64,000 bases of DNA from Paracoccus gahaiensis (GTDB lineage: Bacteria > Pseudomonadota > Alphaproteobacteria > Rhodobacterales > Rhodobacteraceae), in assembly GCF_005048225.1 (NCBI RefSeq), contig NZ_SUNI01000007.1:87252-151251 (forward strand), given 5' to 3'. The first letter of the stretch is position 1. Every line of letters starts with the position of its first letter. Below are positions 34,895 to 43,392 of this stretch, one piece after another. The notes below the pieces were generated by a model. It was not told the origin of the DNA and did not search any database. It saw only the letters and a list, made by a program, of their open reading frames with translations. The translations under genes and the position numbers were made by a program.

Positions 34895-36039
34895 GACACG
34901 GGCTCGGGGTCATAGAAGGCCACGCCCGTCAGCGTCTGGTTCACATGCAGCATGCCGATCTGTTCCCCATAGGTCGAGAAGCCCACCACATTGTGCCGGG
35001 CCAGAAGGTCCGAGACCTCGTGCGTCTTCTGGCGGTTCTCGGCGTCGATGCGGCGAAAGATGCACTCGAAGCCCAGGATCAGGCGCGGCGCGCCCCCTGC
35101 GGCCAGCCGGTCCAGCGATCGCGACAGATCCCCCACGATATCGGCCGGCTCGGCCAGGGTCAGCACCATGCCTTCGGCCACCGCCCCGAAGAAGACCAGC
35201 GCATTGTCCGGGCCCACATCGCGGATCGAGCGGACGAAATGCCGCCCGCCCACGCGCACCAGAACTGGTCGGCTGGCGAACATGCAGGTGTCCAGGCTGT
35301 CCAGCGGGCAACCCAGCAGGCGCGCATATTCGACCGCCGCCGGCTCGTCATTGATGCGCAGCACGATGCGGCGCACCGGATCGGCGCGGGTGACCACCAT
35401 CTGCGTGCGCGACGGCGGCGAGGAATTGAACGAGAAGGTCTGCAGCGGCATCCGGGATCGCAGCAGGCACAGCACCGCCGCCGCGTGATCGCGCAGCACG
35501 AGGCCCGAGAAGACCTGCGTGCGGCGGAACGCGCGGCCATCCCCGGCCGAACATCCGATCGTGGGCACCGGCCCCAGCCCGCCCGCCAGCGAGGCGATCA
35601 GGTGTTCCTCGCGCCCCGACAGCCCGTCGACCAGCAGCACGGCCAGCTCGTGGGGAAACCGCTCGGCATGGGCGCGAAGCCGCTGGCGCAGTTGCTGCAG
35701 GCGCGCGATCATGCTGCGCTGCTCGATCGTGTCGATGGGGTCGATCAGGACCGTCTCGGCGGCAAAGCCGCTGGCCGGAAAGGCCACCCCGACCAGGCTG
35801 CGATCGCCATAGCCGGTCCCGTCGATCTCGCCGGCGGTCGTGCAGCCGGCCACGGCGCAGGGGCCCAGATGCTGGGCCGCACGCGCCAGAAGAGTTGGCA
35901 GGTCGGCCCCGGTTCCCACGAACAGCAGGACCAGCGCGAACGGCCCATGCCCCAGCCGGGCGGACAGGGTCGCGACCGGATCGGGCTGGTCGAGCGGGAC
36001 CGAGGCTCGGCGCGGGCTAGTGTGATCCTCCGGCGGCAT
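34891..36039 (-). CDS. FIST-domain sensory protein
   Basis: A 382-residue FIST N + FIST C protein. FIST N is visible as LVLLFVGTGADLPTLL, VAGCTTAGEID and LVDGLSGREEHLIASLAGGLG...IGCSAGDG; FIST C as YARLLGCPLDSL, FVRSIRDVGPDNAL, LILGFECIFRRIDAENR and VVGFSTYGEQIGMLHVNQTLTGVAF (key G-F-x-T-Y-G-E). The family is thought to bind small ligands and feed signal-transduction proteins. It is translationally coupled to the kinase and overlaps the response-regulator gene by 23 bases, so it is probably the sensory input. Confidence 0.88.
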   Translation of the reverse strand: MPPEDHTSPRRASVPLDQPDPVATLSARLGHGPFALVLLFVGTGADLPTLLARAAQHLGPCAVAGCTTAGEIDGTGYGDRSLVGVAFPASGFAAETVLIDPIDTIEQRSMIARLQQLRQRLRAHAERFPHELAVLLVDGLSGREEHLIASLAGGLGPVPTIGCSAGDGRAFRRTQVFSGLVLRDHAAAVLCLLRSRMPLQTFSFNSSPPSRTQMVVTRADPVRRIVLRINDEPAAVEYARLLGCPLDSLDTCMFASRPVLVRVGGRHFVRSIRDVGPDNALVFFGAVAEGMVLTLAEPADIVGDLSRSLDRLAAGGAPRLILGFECIFRRIDAENRQKTHEVSDLLARHNVVGFSTYGEQIGMLHVNQTLTGVAFYDPEPVS

Positions 36040-36754
36040 CGTGCAATCGCTCCGTGACCCTGGAATGCTGCGCCATCAGTACCGCCTGCGTGCGCGATGA
36101 CACACCCATCTTTCGCATGATCGCGGTGACATGCGCCTTGACCGTGGTTTCCGCGATCGACAGGTCATGGGCGATCTGCTTGTTCATGCGGCCCTCGCAG
36201 ATCAGGTCCAGGATGCGGGCCTGCTGCCGGGTCAGCTGCGCCAGGCGCCGGATCACCGTCTCGGCCGAGCTTTCAGGGCAGAGTGCCGCGCCCGCCAGAT
36301 CGTCCTGGGGCAGGTCTGGGGCAAATATCTCGCCCGCGTCCAGCGCCTCGAAGGCCGCGCGGAACACCTCGCGACGCGAATGCTTGGGCACGAACCCCGC
36401 CGCGCCCCCGGCCAGCGCGGCACGGATCACGCGCGTCTCGTTGACCGATGTCACCAGCAGCACGGGAACGCGCGGTGCCAGGCGACGCAGGTGCAACAAC
36501 CCCTCCAGCCCGTCCACATCCGGCAGGTTCAGATCCAGCAGGATCACGTCGAACTGCCGGTCCTGCTTCAGATACCCGCTTGCCTGGGCAAGGGTCTCGG
36601 CATGGGTCACGTCGCGAATCCCCGAGACCGATAGCAGCGTCATGGCCAGCGCGTCCCCGAACAGGGGGTGATCCTCGACGATCAGCGCGGTGCGAAAGCC
36701 GGGCTCAGGGGGCTGGACCGCCTCGCCGGGTTCGGACTGCGGGGGATGTGCCAT
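36017..36754 (-). CDS. NarL/FixJ-family response regulator
   Basis: A 245-residue regulator with a receiver domain (IVEDHPLFGDALAM; phospho-acceptor Asp74 in ILLDLNLPDVDG; Lys in GFVPKHSRREVF) and a LuxR-type HTH (LTRQQARILDLICEGRMNKQIA, SIAETTVKAHVTAIMRKMG). ATG 36754 has AAAGG upstream. It lies between the FIST/kinase genes and the dehydrogenase gene on the same strand. By comparison with AgmR/ErbR-type regulators it is the likely activator of the quinoprotein genes. Confidence 0.9.
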   Translation of the reverse strand: MAHPPQSEPGEAVQPPEPGFRTALIVEDHPLFGDALAMTLLSVSGIRDVTHAETLAQASGYLKQDRQFDVILLDLNLPDVDGLEGLLHLRRLAPRVPVLLVTSVNETRVIRAALAGGAAGFVPKHSRREVFRAAFEALDAGEIFAPDLPQDDLAGAALCPESSAETVIRRLAQLTRQQARILDLICEGRMNKQIAHDLSIAETTVKAHVTAIMRKMGVSSRTQAVLMAQHSRVTERLHDAAGGSH

Positions 36755-36897
36755 GGCCTGACCTTTGCGGAAATGGAATGCGTCGTCCTGCCGGCGCGCC
36801 GTCCGGGGCGCGCCGGCCTGCAGGCAAGGCGGGGATGCCGCGATCCGAGGGGAAGGCGCGGTCGTCCCGCGCATCCCTGGTTCCGCACCGGTCCCGA

Positions 36898-38676
36898 TCA
36901 GTTCGATGCCATCTGCTTGGGCAGCTTGAACGTCCAGACCATGCCCCCCTGATTGAGATAGTTGACCTTCTTGGCCACCTCGCCCCCCCAGAGCGGCACG
37001 GCGCCGCCCCAGCCCGAGACGATCGAGACGAACTGCTCACCCTCCTGTTCCCAGGTGATCGGCTGACCGACGATGCCCGATCCCGTCTGGAACGTCCACA
37101 ACACCTCGCCGGTGCTGTCGTCCAGCGCGATGAATTCGCCCTCGGGGGTGCCCGTGAAGACCAGACCGCCCGCCGTGGTCATCACCCCCGCCCAGAGCGG
37201 CGCCTCGTTCTTGTATTCCCACCGCACCTCGCCGGTGGTGGGGTCCATCGCCTTAAGCGAGCCGATGTGATCCTCGAAGATCGGCTTGATGGTGAAGCCC
37301 GCGCCCAGATAGGCCGCGCCTTTCTTGTAGCTGATCGGCTCGTTCCAGATGTCCATGCCCCATTCGTTCGAGGGGATGTAGAACAAGCCGGTATTCTGGC
37401 TGTAGGCCATCGGCTGCCAGTTCTTGCCGCCAAGGAACGAGGGCACGGAAAAGACCTGCTGACCCTTGCCGCCCTCGTTGGCCTCGTTCATGGCGCCGGG
37501 GCGGTTCTCCTCGTTGTAGATCGGGCGGCCCGTCTCGTCGATGCCCGAGGCCCAGTTGATGTCCTTGACGAAGGGATGGGCGGCGACGAAAGCGCCGTCC
37601 TCGCGGTTCAGGACATAGAAGAACCCGTTCCGATCCGCCGTGCCATAGCGCATGTTGCCGTCGCGATCGGTATAGCTGACGACCTCGTTGACGCCGTCGA
37701 AATCCCAGCCCTCGCGCGGGGTGGACTGGAAATGCCACTTGATCTCGCCGGTGGCCGGATCGATGCCGAGGCGCGAGGCGGCATAGAGGTTGTCGCCGGT
37801 ATTGCCCTCGACCGGCGCGCCCGCATTGCGAAGATGGCTGTTCCAGGGCGCGGGGTTGCCGGTGCCGAAGACCAGCGTGTCGGTCTGGGCGTCATAGGAC
37901 CCGCCCAGCCAGGTCGCGCCGCCGCCGGTCTGCCACATGTCGCCGGGCCAGGTGGCGTTCAGCACGCCCGTCATGGTGCTTTCGGCGCCGTTCAGCGTGC
38001 CCATGTGCCCCTCGATCACCGGGCGGGTCCAGACCGTCTCGCCGGTTTCGGCATCCCGGGCCTGCACCTCGCCCACGATCCCGAACTCGCCGCCGGAATT
38101 GCCCGTGATGACCAGACCGTTCACGATCAGGGGCGCGGCGGTGTAGGAATAGCCCTCCTTGTATTCGGCGATCTTCTTGTTCCATTTCACGTCGCCGGTC
38201 TTCAGGTCCAGCGCCACGATGCGCGCGTCCAGCGTGCCGAAATAGATGTTGTCGCCATAGATGGCGCCGCCCCGGTTCACCACGTCGCAGCAGGGCAGGA
38301 TGCCCTCGGGCAGGCGGGCGTCATATTGCCAGATCTCGCGCCCCGTCTTCACGTCGACGGCATAGATCCGCGAATACGAGGCGGTGACATACATCACGCC
38401 GTCATGGATCAGCGGCTGGCTTTCCTGACCGCGCTGCTTTTCGCCCCCGAACGAGAAGGCCCAGGCCGGGACCATGTCCGCCACATTGTCCCGGTTCAGG
38501 ATGGTCAGCGGGCTGAAGCGCTGCAGGTCGCGGCCCATGCCGTTGGTCAGGACGTCGGCGCCGGTCTCCTGGTCGCGGGCGAGGTCCTCTTCGGTGACGG
38601 CAGCCAGGGCCGAGGTGGCGGCCCCGCTCAGGGCCCCGGTCATGGCAAGCACCGTCGCAAGCACGAATCTGTTCAT
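36898..38676 (-). CDS. PQQ-dependent alcohol dehydrogenase, lanthanide-type metal site
   Basis: A 592-residue periplasmic quinoprotein with a Sec signal peptide (cut near residue 26) and an eight-bladed propeller full of tryptophan-docking segments. It has the vicinal disulfide C129-C130 (LPCCDVV), the metal ligands Glu197 ([10 protein letters not shown]) and Asn274 (GTGNPAPWN), the catalytic Asp325 and a second Asp327 in WDFDGVNE. The extra Asp two residues on is the mark of XoxF/ExaF/PedH enzymes that use lanthanides; calcium enzymes have Ala or Ser. It resembles the ethanol dehydrogenases more than MxaF. Electrons should pass to the PedF cytochrome encoded at 41754. No pqq synthesis genes are in the window. 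Confidence 0.9.
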   Translation of the reverse strand: MNRFVLATVLAMTGALSGAATSALAAVTEEDLARDQETGADVLTNGMGRDLQRFSPLTILNRDNVADMVPAWAFSFGGEKQRGQESQPLIHDGVMYVTASYSRIYAVDVKTGREIWQYDARLPEGILPCCDVVNRGGAIYGDNIYFGTLDARIVALDLKTGDVKWNKKIAEYKEGYSYTAAPLIVNGLVITGNSGGEFGIVGEVQARDAETGETVWTRPVIEGHMGTLNGAESTMTGVLNATWPGDMWQTGGGATWLGGSYDAQTDTLVFGTGNPAPWNSHLRNAGAPVEGNTGDNLYAASRLGIDPATGEIKWHFQSTPREGWDFDGVNEVVSYTDRDGNMRYGTADRNGFFYVLNREDGAFVAAHPFVKDINWASGIDETGRPIYNEENRPGAMNEANEGGKGQQVFSVPSFLGGKNWQPMAYSQNTGLFYIPSNEWGMDIWNEPISYKKGAAYLGAGFTIKPIFEDHIGSLKAMDPTTGEVRWEYKNEAPLWAGVMTTAGGLVFTGTPEGEFIALDDSTGEVLWTFQTGSGIVGQPITWEQEGEQFVSIVSGWGGAVPLWGGEVAKKVNYLNQGGMVWTFKLPKQMASN

Positions 38677-38817
38677 TTTTCTCTCCTCCGCTCAATCCGG
38701 CCCCGGCGGCCAGGGCTGGCCAGAGGCATCACTGCGGAGTATGGGCCGCGCGCATCGGGCGTATATTGTCCATTGGTCGAATGCCGGTGGTTGAACGCCG
38801 GTGTCGGAACCACGACC

Positions 38818-39369
38818 TCAGAACATCGGCTGATAGCGGGTTTCGTCGGCATCGGGGGTGACGGCGCGGGGGTCATAGCCCGCCTCCTGCAGGCGGCGCG
38901 CCACCGGCAGGCCCGCGCGGGCGGCGCGGTCGATCATCTGCCGTCCCGCCTCGGCATCGAAGCCGGTGCCATGGCCGCGCAGAAGGCCCAGGCCATGATT
39001 GAACTGGCCCACCGGATCGCCCGCCTCGGCCGCCCGGCGATCCCAGTCGGCGGCGCGGGCGGAATTGCGGGGCGCCCCCAGCCCGTTTTCCTCGAGCTGG
39101 CCCATCCAGGTCATCGTGCCCGTCCAGCCGTCCGCGGCGCAGCGCTCGAACAGTGCGCGCGCGGGACCGTGGCGGCCGCTCTTGGTGATCATGTAGCCCA
39201 TGGCGCAGGTCATCATCGAGGTCTCGCCCCGGTCGGCATCGCGCATCGCGCGCTGCCAGGTCAGCTCGTCGGGGTTCAGATCGCCCCAGGCGTCGGGGGT
39301 CTCGTCGGCCAGAGCGGCGCCCGACAGGCACAGCGCGCCCAGCAGGGCGCAGATCAGCGAGGGGCGCAT
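38818..39369 (-). CDS. Periplasmic Sel1-repeat protein of the quinoprotein locus
   Basis: A 183-residue protein with a signal peptide (LICALLGALCLSGAALA) and about three Sel1-like helical repeats (ARALFERCAADGWTGTMTWMGQL, AADWDRRAAEAGDPVGQFNHGLGLL and RQMIDRAARAGLPVARRLQEAG, key A-x-x-x-A-A...G-x-x-x-x-G-x-x). Such repeats mediate protein contacts, so a scaffold or assembly role for the dehydrogenase is plausible. ATG 39369 begins MRPSLI; upstream in-frame residues are not coding. Same strand as the dehydrogenase, 141 bases upstream. Confidence 0.75.
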   Translation of the reverse strand: MRPSLICALLGALCLSGAALADETPDAWGDLNPDELTWQRAMRDADRGETSMMTCAMGYMITKSGRHGPARALFERCAADGWTGTMTWMGQLEENGLGAPRNSARAADWDRRAAEAGDPVGQFNHGLGLLRGHGTGFDAEAGRQMIDRAARAGLPVARRLQEAGYDPRAVTPDADETRYQPMF

Positions 39370-39499
39370 GTCGCATGTCCTTTGACGCGGGATCACGCCA
39401 GTATCGGGCCGCCGGACCCGCGCGGGAATTCGACCATGGTCGTATTTCCGCGCAAGGCGGCTTTCCCCAATGCTCGTCCCGGAAACCGGAGACGACAGG

Positions 39500-40675
39500 A
39501 TGCGCATCTTATCCGCAATCGCGCTTGGCGCCGCTTCGCTGCTGTCGGGCGCCGCAGGGGCCGAGACGATCCGCATCGACGTGATCGACCGTCAGGTCGT
39601 GCCGCCGCCGATCCTGTCGAACCTCATTGCCGCGCCCGACGATCTGGGGCTGGCTGGCGCGGCCCTTGGGCTGGCCGACATCCGTACGACGGGCGGCTTC
39701 ATGGGCGACGATTATCAGCTGACCCAGACGCGGGTCGCCCCCGAGGCGCCCTTCCTTGCGGCGATGCAGGCCTTGCTGGCCGAGGGCGCGCGGCTGCTGG
39801 TGGTCAAGGCACCCGCCGAGGACCTGCTGGCGCTGGCCGATCTGCCCGAGGCCGCCGATGCGGTCATCTTCAACATCGCCGTCGATCATGACGCCCTGCG
39901 CGGAGCGGACTGCCGCGCGAACCTGCTGCACACCACGCCCAGCCTGGCAATGCGGGCCGATGCACTGGCGCAGTTCGCCCTGAAGAAGCGCTGGACCACG
40001 ATCGCCCTGCTGGAGGGCCCCAACCCCGAGGATGCGGCCTTCGCCGAGGCGATCCGCCGCGCGGCGGTCAAGTTCGGGCTGACCATCGCCGGTGCCCGGG
40101 CCTGGGCCTTCGACGCCGACATGCGCCGCGTCGCCTCGGAGGAGATCCCCGCCTTCACGCAGGACCTGCCCGATCACGACCTGCTGTTCGTGGCCGACGA
40201 GCGCGGCGATTTCGGCCGCTACATCCCCTACAACAGCTGGGTGCCGCGTCCTGTGGCGGGCTCCGAGGGGATCATGGCGCTCGGGTTTTCCGGCGTGGTC
40301 GAGAACTGGGGCGCCGCGCAGCTGCAGGGCCGGTTCCGCGACCTCGCCGGGCGCGAGATGCGGGCGACGGATTTCGCGGCCTGGGCCGCGCTGGCCTCGA
40401 TCGGCGAGGTGGTGACCCGCACGCGGGATGCCGATCCGGCGGCGATGCGGGCCTTCCTGCTGTCCGACCGGTTCCGGCTGTCGGGCTTTCTGGGCACGCC
40501 GCTGTCGTTCCGGGACTGGGACGGCCAGCTGCGCCAGCCCGTGCCGCTGGTGACCGACCGCGCCGTCGTGATGACCGCCCCGCTGGAGGGGTTCCTGCAC
40601 GAGTTTTCCGAACTGGACACGCTCGGCCAGGACCGCCCCGACACCGCCTGCACCCAATTCGGAGAGAACGGATGA
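39500..40675 (+). CDS. PQQ-system-associated ABC-type (branched-chain-like) substrate-binding protein
   Basis: A 391-residue periplasmic protein with a signal peptide (ILSAIALGAASLLSGAAGA) and a Leu/Ile/Val-type type I binding fold. It matches the group found with quinoprotein alcohol dehydrogenases (NLLHTTPSLAMRADALAQFALKKRWTTIALLEG and the NSWVPRPVAGSEG segment). The matching ATPase and permease genes that accompany it elsewhere are absent here, so it may act as a sensor or chaperone. It heads the plus-strand run and overlaps the beta-propeller gene by four bases. Confidence 0.82.
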   Translation: MRILSAIALGAASLLSGAAGAETIRIDVIDRQVVPPPILSNLIAAPDDLGLAGAALGLADIRTTGGFMGDDYQLTQTRVAPEAPFLAAMQALLAEGARLLVVKAPAEDLLALADLPEAADAVIFNIAVDHDALRGADCRANLLHTTPSLAMRADALAQFALKKRWTTIALLEGPNPEDAAFAEAIRRAAVKFGLTIAGARAWAFDADMRRVASEEIPAFTQDLPDHDLLFVADERGDFGRYIPYNSWVPRPVAGSEGIMALGFSGVVENWGAAQLQGRFRDLAGREMRATDFAAWAALASIGEVVTRTRDADPAAMRAFLLSDRFRLSGFLGTPLSFRDWDGQLRQPVPLVTDRAVVMTAPLEGFLHEFSELDTLGQDRPDTACTQFGENG

Positions 40676-41670
40676 TCCGCCACCTTGCCCCCGCCCCCGC
40701 CATCGCCACCGCCATCGCCCTGACCCTGTCATGGGCAGCCCTTCCGGCGCGGGCCGACCAGATCTGGGTGTCGAACGAGCTGGACGACACGCTCAGCGTC
40801 ATCGACGTGGCGACGCTGGAGGTGATCGCCACCTATCCCACCGGCCAGCGCCCGCGCGGCATCATCTTCAACAGCGACTACACGCGGCTCTACATCTGCG
40901 CCTCGGATTCGAATGCGGTGCAGGTCATGGACCCGGCGACCGGGCAGATCCTGCACGACCTTCCCTCGGGCGCCGATCCCGAGCAGTTCGTGCTGTCGCC
41001 GGACGACCGCATGTTGTGGATCGCGAACGAGGACGATGCCCTGACCACCGTCGTCGATACCGAAACCCGCGGCGTCGTGGCTCAGATCGCGGTGGGGATC
41101 GAGCCCGAAGGGATGGGGATGTCTCCTGACGGGCGGCTGCAGGTGACGACCTCGGAGACCACCAACATGGCGCATTGGATCGACACCGAGACGCATCAGA
41201 TCGTCGCCAACTCGCTGGTCGATGCGCGCCCCCGCCATGTCGAATTCACCCCCGATGGCACCGAGATGTGGGTCAGCTCGGAAATCGGCGGCACCGTCAC
41301 GGTGTTCGACGTGGCCAGCCGCGCCGAGCTGGCGAAGATCGCCTTCTCGCTGCCCGGCATCCGCCCCGAACGCCTGCAGCCCGTGGGCATGAAATTCTCG
41401 CCCGATGCCAGCAAGATCTTCGTGGCCCTGGGTCCGTCGGACCATGTCGCGGTCATCGACACGGCCAGCCGCGAGGTGATCGACTACATTCTCGTGGGGC
41501 GCCGCGTCTGGCACATGGCCCTGTCGCCGGACGGCACGCAGATGTTCACCACCAACGGCGTCTCGGGCGACGTGACCATCTTCGATGTCGCGACGCATCG
41601 GACAATCCGCACGGTCAAGGTCGGCCGCTATCCCTGGGGCGCCGCGGCGCGTCCGGCCCCCGCAGACTGA
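40672..41670 (+). CDS. PQQ-dependent-catabolism-associated beta-propeller protein (YVTN family)
   Basis: A 332-residue secreted protein with a signal peptide (ATAIALTLSWAALPARA) and seven YVTN-like blades, each with a D-x-A-T/S-x-x-V/I pattern (VIDVATLEVIATYPTGQRPRGI, VMDPATGQI, VFDVASRAEL, VIDTASREVIDYILVGRRVW, IFDVATHRTIRTVKVGRYPWG). The type is known only from quinoprotein alcohol-oxidation loci; the biochemical role is not established. Coupled by a four-base overlap to the binding-protein gene. Confidence 0.85.
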   Translation: MIRHLAPAPAIATAIALTLSWAALPARADQIWVSNELDDTLSVIDVATLEVIATYPTGQRPRGIIFNSDYTRLYICASDSNAVQVMDPATGQILHDLPSGADPEQFVLSPDDRMLWIANEDDALTTVVDTETRGVVAQIAVGIEPEGMGMSPDGRLQVTTSETTNMAHWIDTETHQIVANSLVDARPRHVEFTPDGTEMWVSSEIGGTVTVFDVASRAELAKIAFSLPGIRPERLQPVGMKFSPDASKIFVALGPSDHVAVIDTASREVIDYILVGRRVWHMALSPDGTQMFTTNGVSGDVTIFDVATHRTIRTVKVGRYPWGAAARPAPAD

Positions 41671-41753
41671 CGTCGCGACCAAGGTCGAATTGCCGCTGTG
41701 CCGGCATCGGCCATATCCCGGAAAAAACGCGTGCGTGTGAAGGAGGACATCCC

Positions 41754-42443
41754 ATGCCGACCAAGTTTCAGAAGGCCCTGACCGGAATTGTCGCCGCAGC
41801 CTGCATGGCCGTCCCGGTGCAGCTGCTGGCCCATGGCGACGTGGCGCCGCAACCGGTGAACACCGAGGCGCTGCCCGATATCGGCGACGAATGGCTGACC
41901 GAAAACCCCTATCGGGCCGAACTGGTGGGCGACGAGGTGTGGCTGGCGGCGCTCAAGATCGGGGATAGCGGCTACAACCAGAACTGCGCCCGCTGCCATG
42001 GGCTGGGTGCCGTCTCCGGGGGGCTGGCCCCCGACCTGCGCCATCTGGAAGCCGAGGAATATGGGGACGAATGGTATGCCGAACGCTTCCGCTTGGGCTA
42101 TACGCAGGACGGCGTGACGAAGATGCCCGGATTCGAAGGTGTGCTGGACCAGAAGGCCGCATGGGCGATCCGCACCTATGTCGAAACCCGCCCCGAGGAC
42201 GGCGCGCTGGACGATCACGCGGCCCGTCTGGCCGAGATCCGCGACCAGCTGGCCCTGGGCGAGGGGGACGCCGCCGCCCTGCAGGCCGAGCTGGCCGAAA
42301 TCGCCGCGACGGTCGCCACGGCCTCGGGCGCGCCCAAGGCCGACAGCGCGGTGTCGCGCGCGGCCGAAGCGCTGGCGGCGGCGCCCGACGACCGCAAGGT
42401 GGCCGGCGAATTGCTGACCATCGGCCTGTCGGCGGCGCATTGA
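41754..42443 (+). CDS. pedF: Cytochrome c-550 PedF with extended C-terminus
   Basis: A 229-residue periplasmic monohaem cytochrome. After the signal peptide the mature part starts HGDVAPQPVNTEALPDIGDEW, the PedF pattern, and carries NQNCARCHGL (haem C-A-R-C-H) and a Met ligand candidate in TKMPGFEG. PedF accepts electrons from PQQ alcohol dehydrogenase. Past about residue 155 there is an extra 75-residue Ala/Glu-rich helical tail (DQLALGEGDAAALQAELAEIA...) that PedF of pseudomonads lacks, as I recall it. AAGGAGG precedes ATG 41754. Confidence 0.88.
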   Translation: MPTKFQKALTGIVAAACMAVPVQLLAHGDVAPQPVNTEALPDIGDEWLTENPYRAELVGDEVWLAALKIGDSGYNQNCARCHGLGAVSGGLAPDLRHLEAEEYGDEWYAERFRLGYTQDGVTKMPGFEGVLDQKAAWAIRTYVETRPEDGALDDHAARLAEIRDQLALGEGDAAALQAELAEIAATVATASGAPKADSAVSRAAEALAAAPDDRKVAGELLTIGLSAAH

Positions 42444-42453
42444 GGCGGGCCGG

Positions 42454-43347
42454 ATGCGCCTGACCCTTCTGGCGCTGATCCTTGCGCTGGCGCCTTCGGC
42501 GGCGGCGGCACAGCCCGCCCCGACCTGCGCGGGCCATGTGCCGCAACTTCGCCCGCAGAACACCTTTCCGCAGGATGTGGGCCGGTCGCTGGACCGCATC
42601 GTCGAGGAGGGCTGGATCGAGATCGCGCTCTACGAGGATTTCCCCCCCTGGTCCCAGGGGGGCGAGGCCGGGCCGGTGGGCATCGACGTCGATCTGGCGC
42701 GCCTGATCGCCGAGGAGCTGGGCGTCGAGGCCCGCCTGCGTCTGGTGCAGGCGGGCGAGACGCTGGATCAGGACATGCTGAACTATGTCACGCGCGGCGC
42801 CGTCGTCGACGGGCATGTGTCGAACCTGTTCCTGCACGCCCCCTATGATGTCGATCTGTCCTGCCGGATGGATCAGGTGGTGTTCACCGGCATCTATGCC
42901 CAGGAAAGCTTGGCCATCGCCTATGCGCTGTCCGAGTATCCCGACAAGGGGCCGGTCCCCGCCTATTTCCGCTATGACACGGTGGGGGTCGAGAACGACT
43001 CGATCTCGGACTTCTACCTGACCGGGGTGATCGGGGCCGCAGCCGACAAGATCCGTCGCTTTCCCAGCACCGCCGCCGCGATGGGCGCGCTGGCCGGGGG
43101 CGAGGTGATGGCCGTCATGGCGCCCATCACCGAGCTGGAGGGGCTGTCGGCGCCCGGCATCGGCCTTCACAGCCCGCCTCTGCTGGGGCTGGAGCGCGCG
43201 TCCTGGACCATCGGCGTGGCGGTCTCGACCCAGCACCGCCCGCTGGCCTACGAGGTCGATGCCATCATTGGCCGTGCGGTCGAGGATGGCCGGCTGGCGG
43301 CGATCTATGCCCGCCACGGCGCCACCTACAGGCCCGGCCTGCGCTGA
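42454..43347 (+). CDS. Quinoprotein-associated periplasmic binding protein (XoxJ/MxaJ-like, SBP_bac_3)
   Basis: A 297-residue type II periplasmic binding fold protein with a signal peptide (TLLALILALAPSAAAA). Features: IEIALYEDFPPWSQ, PVGIDVDLARLIAEELGVEARLRLV and GAVVDGHVSNLFLHAPYDVDLSCRMDQVVFTGIY. Proteins of this group accompany MxaF/XoxF/ExaF, and XoxJ is thought to help activate the dehydrogenase rather than import a solute. It is 10 bases after the pedF stop and ends convergently with the ApbE gene. Confidence 0.85.
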   Translation: MRLTLLALILALAPSAAAAQPAPTCAGHVPQLRPQNTFPQDVGRSLDRIVEEGWIEIALYEDFPPWSQGGEAGPVGIDVDLARLIAEELGVEARLRLVQAGETLDQDMLNYVTRGAVVDGHVSNLFLHAPYDVDLSCRMDQVVFTGIYAQESLAIAYALSEYPDKGPVPAYFRYDTVGVENDSISDFYLTGVIGAAADKIRRFPSTAAAMGALAGGEVMAVMAPITELEGLSAPGIGLHSPPLLGLERASWTIGVAVSTQHRPLAYEVDAIIGRAVEDGRLAAIYARHGATYRPGLR

Positions 43348-43392
43348 CCGGCGCGCCTCGGCCTTGCGCGGAGGATCTGCGCGAGGACGGGC

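Noticed and set aside
36448..39891. 1147-residue open frame on the plus strand across the dehydrogenase and Sel1 genes
   Set aside because: It is antisense to two genes with clear signal peptides and motifs. Its protein is a low-complexity Arg/Gly/Ala/His product typical of GC-rich antisense frames, with no domain.
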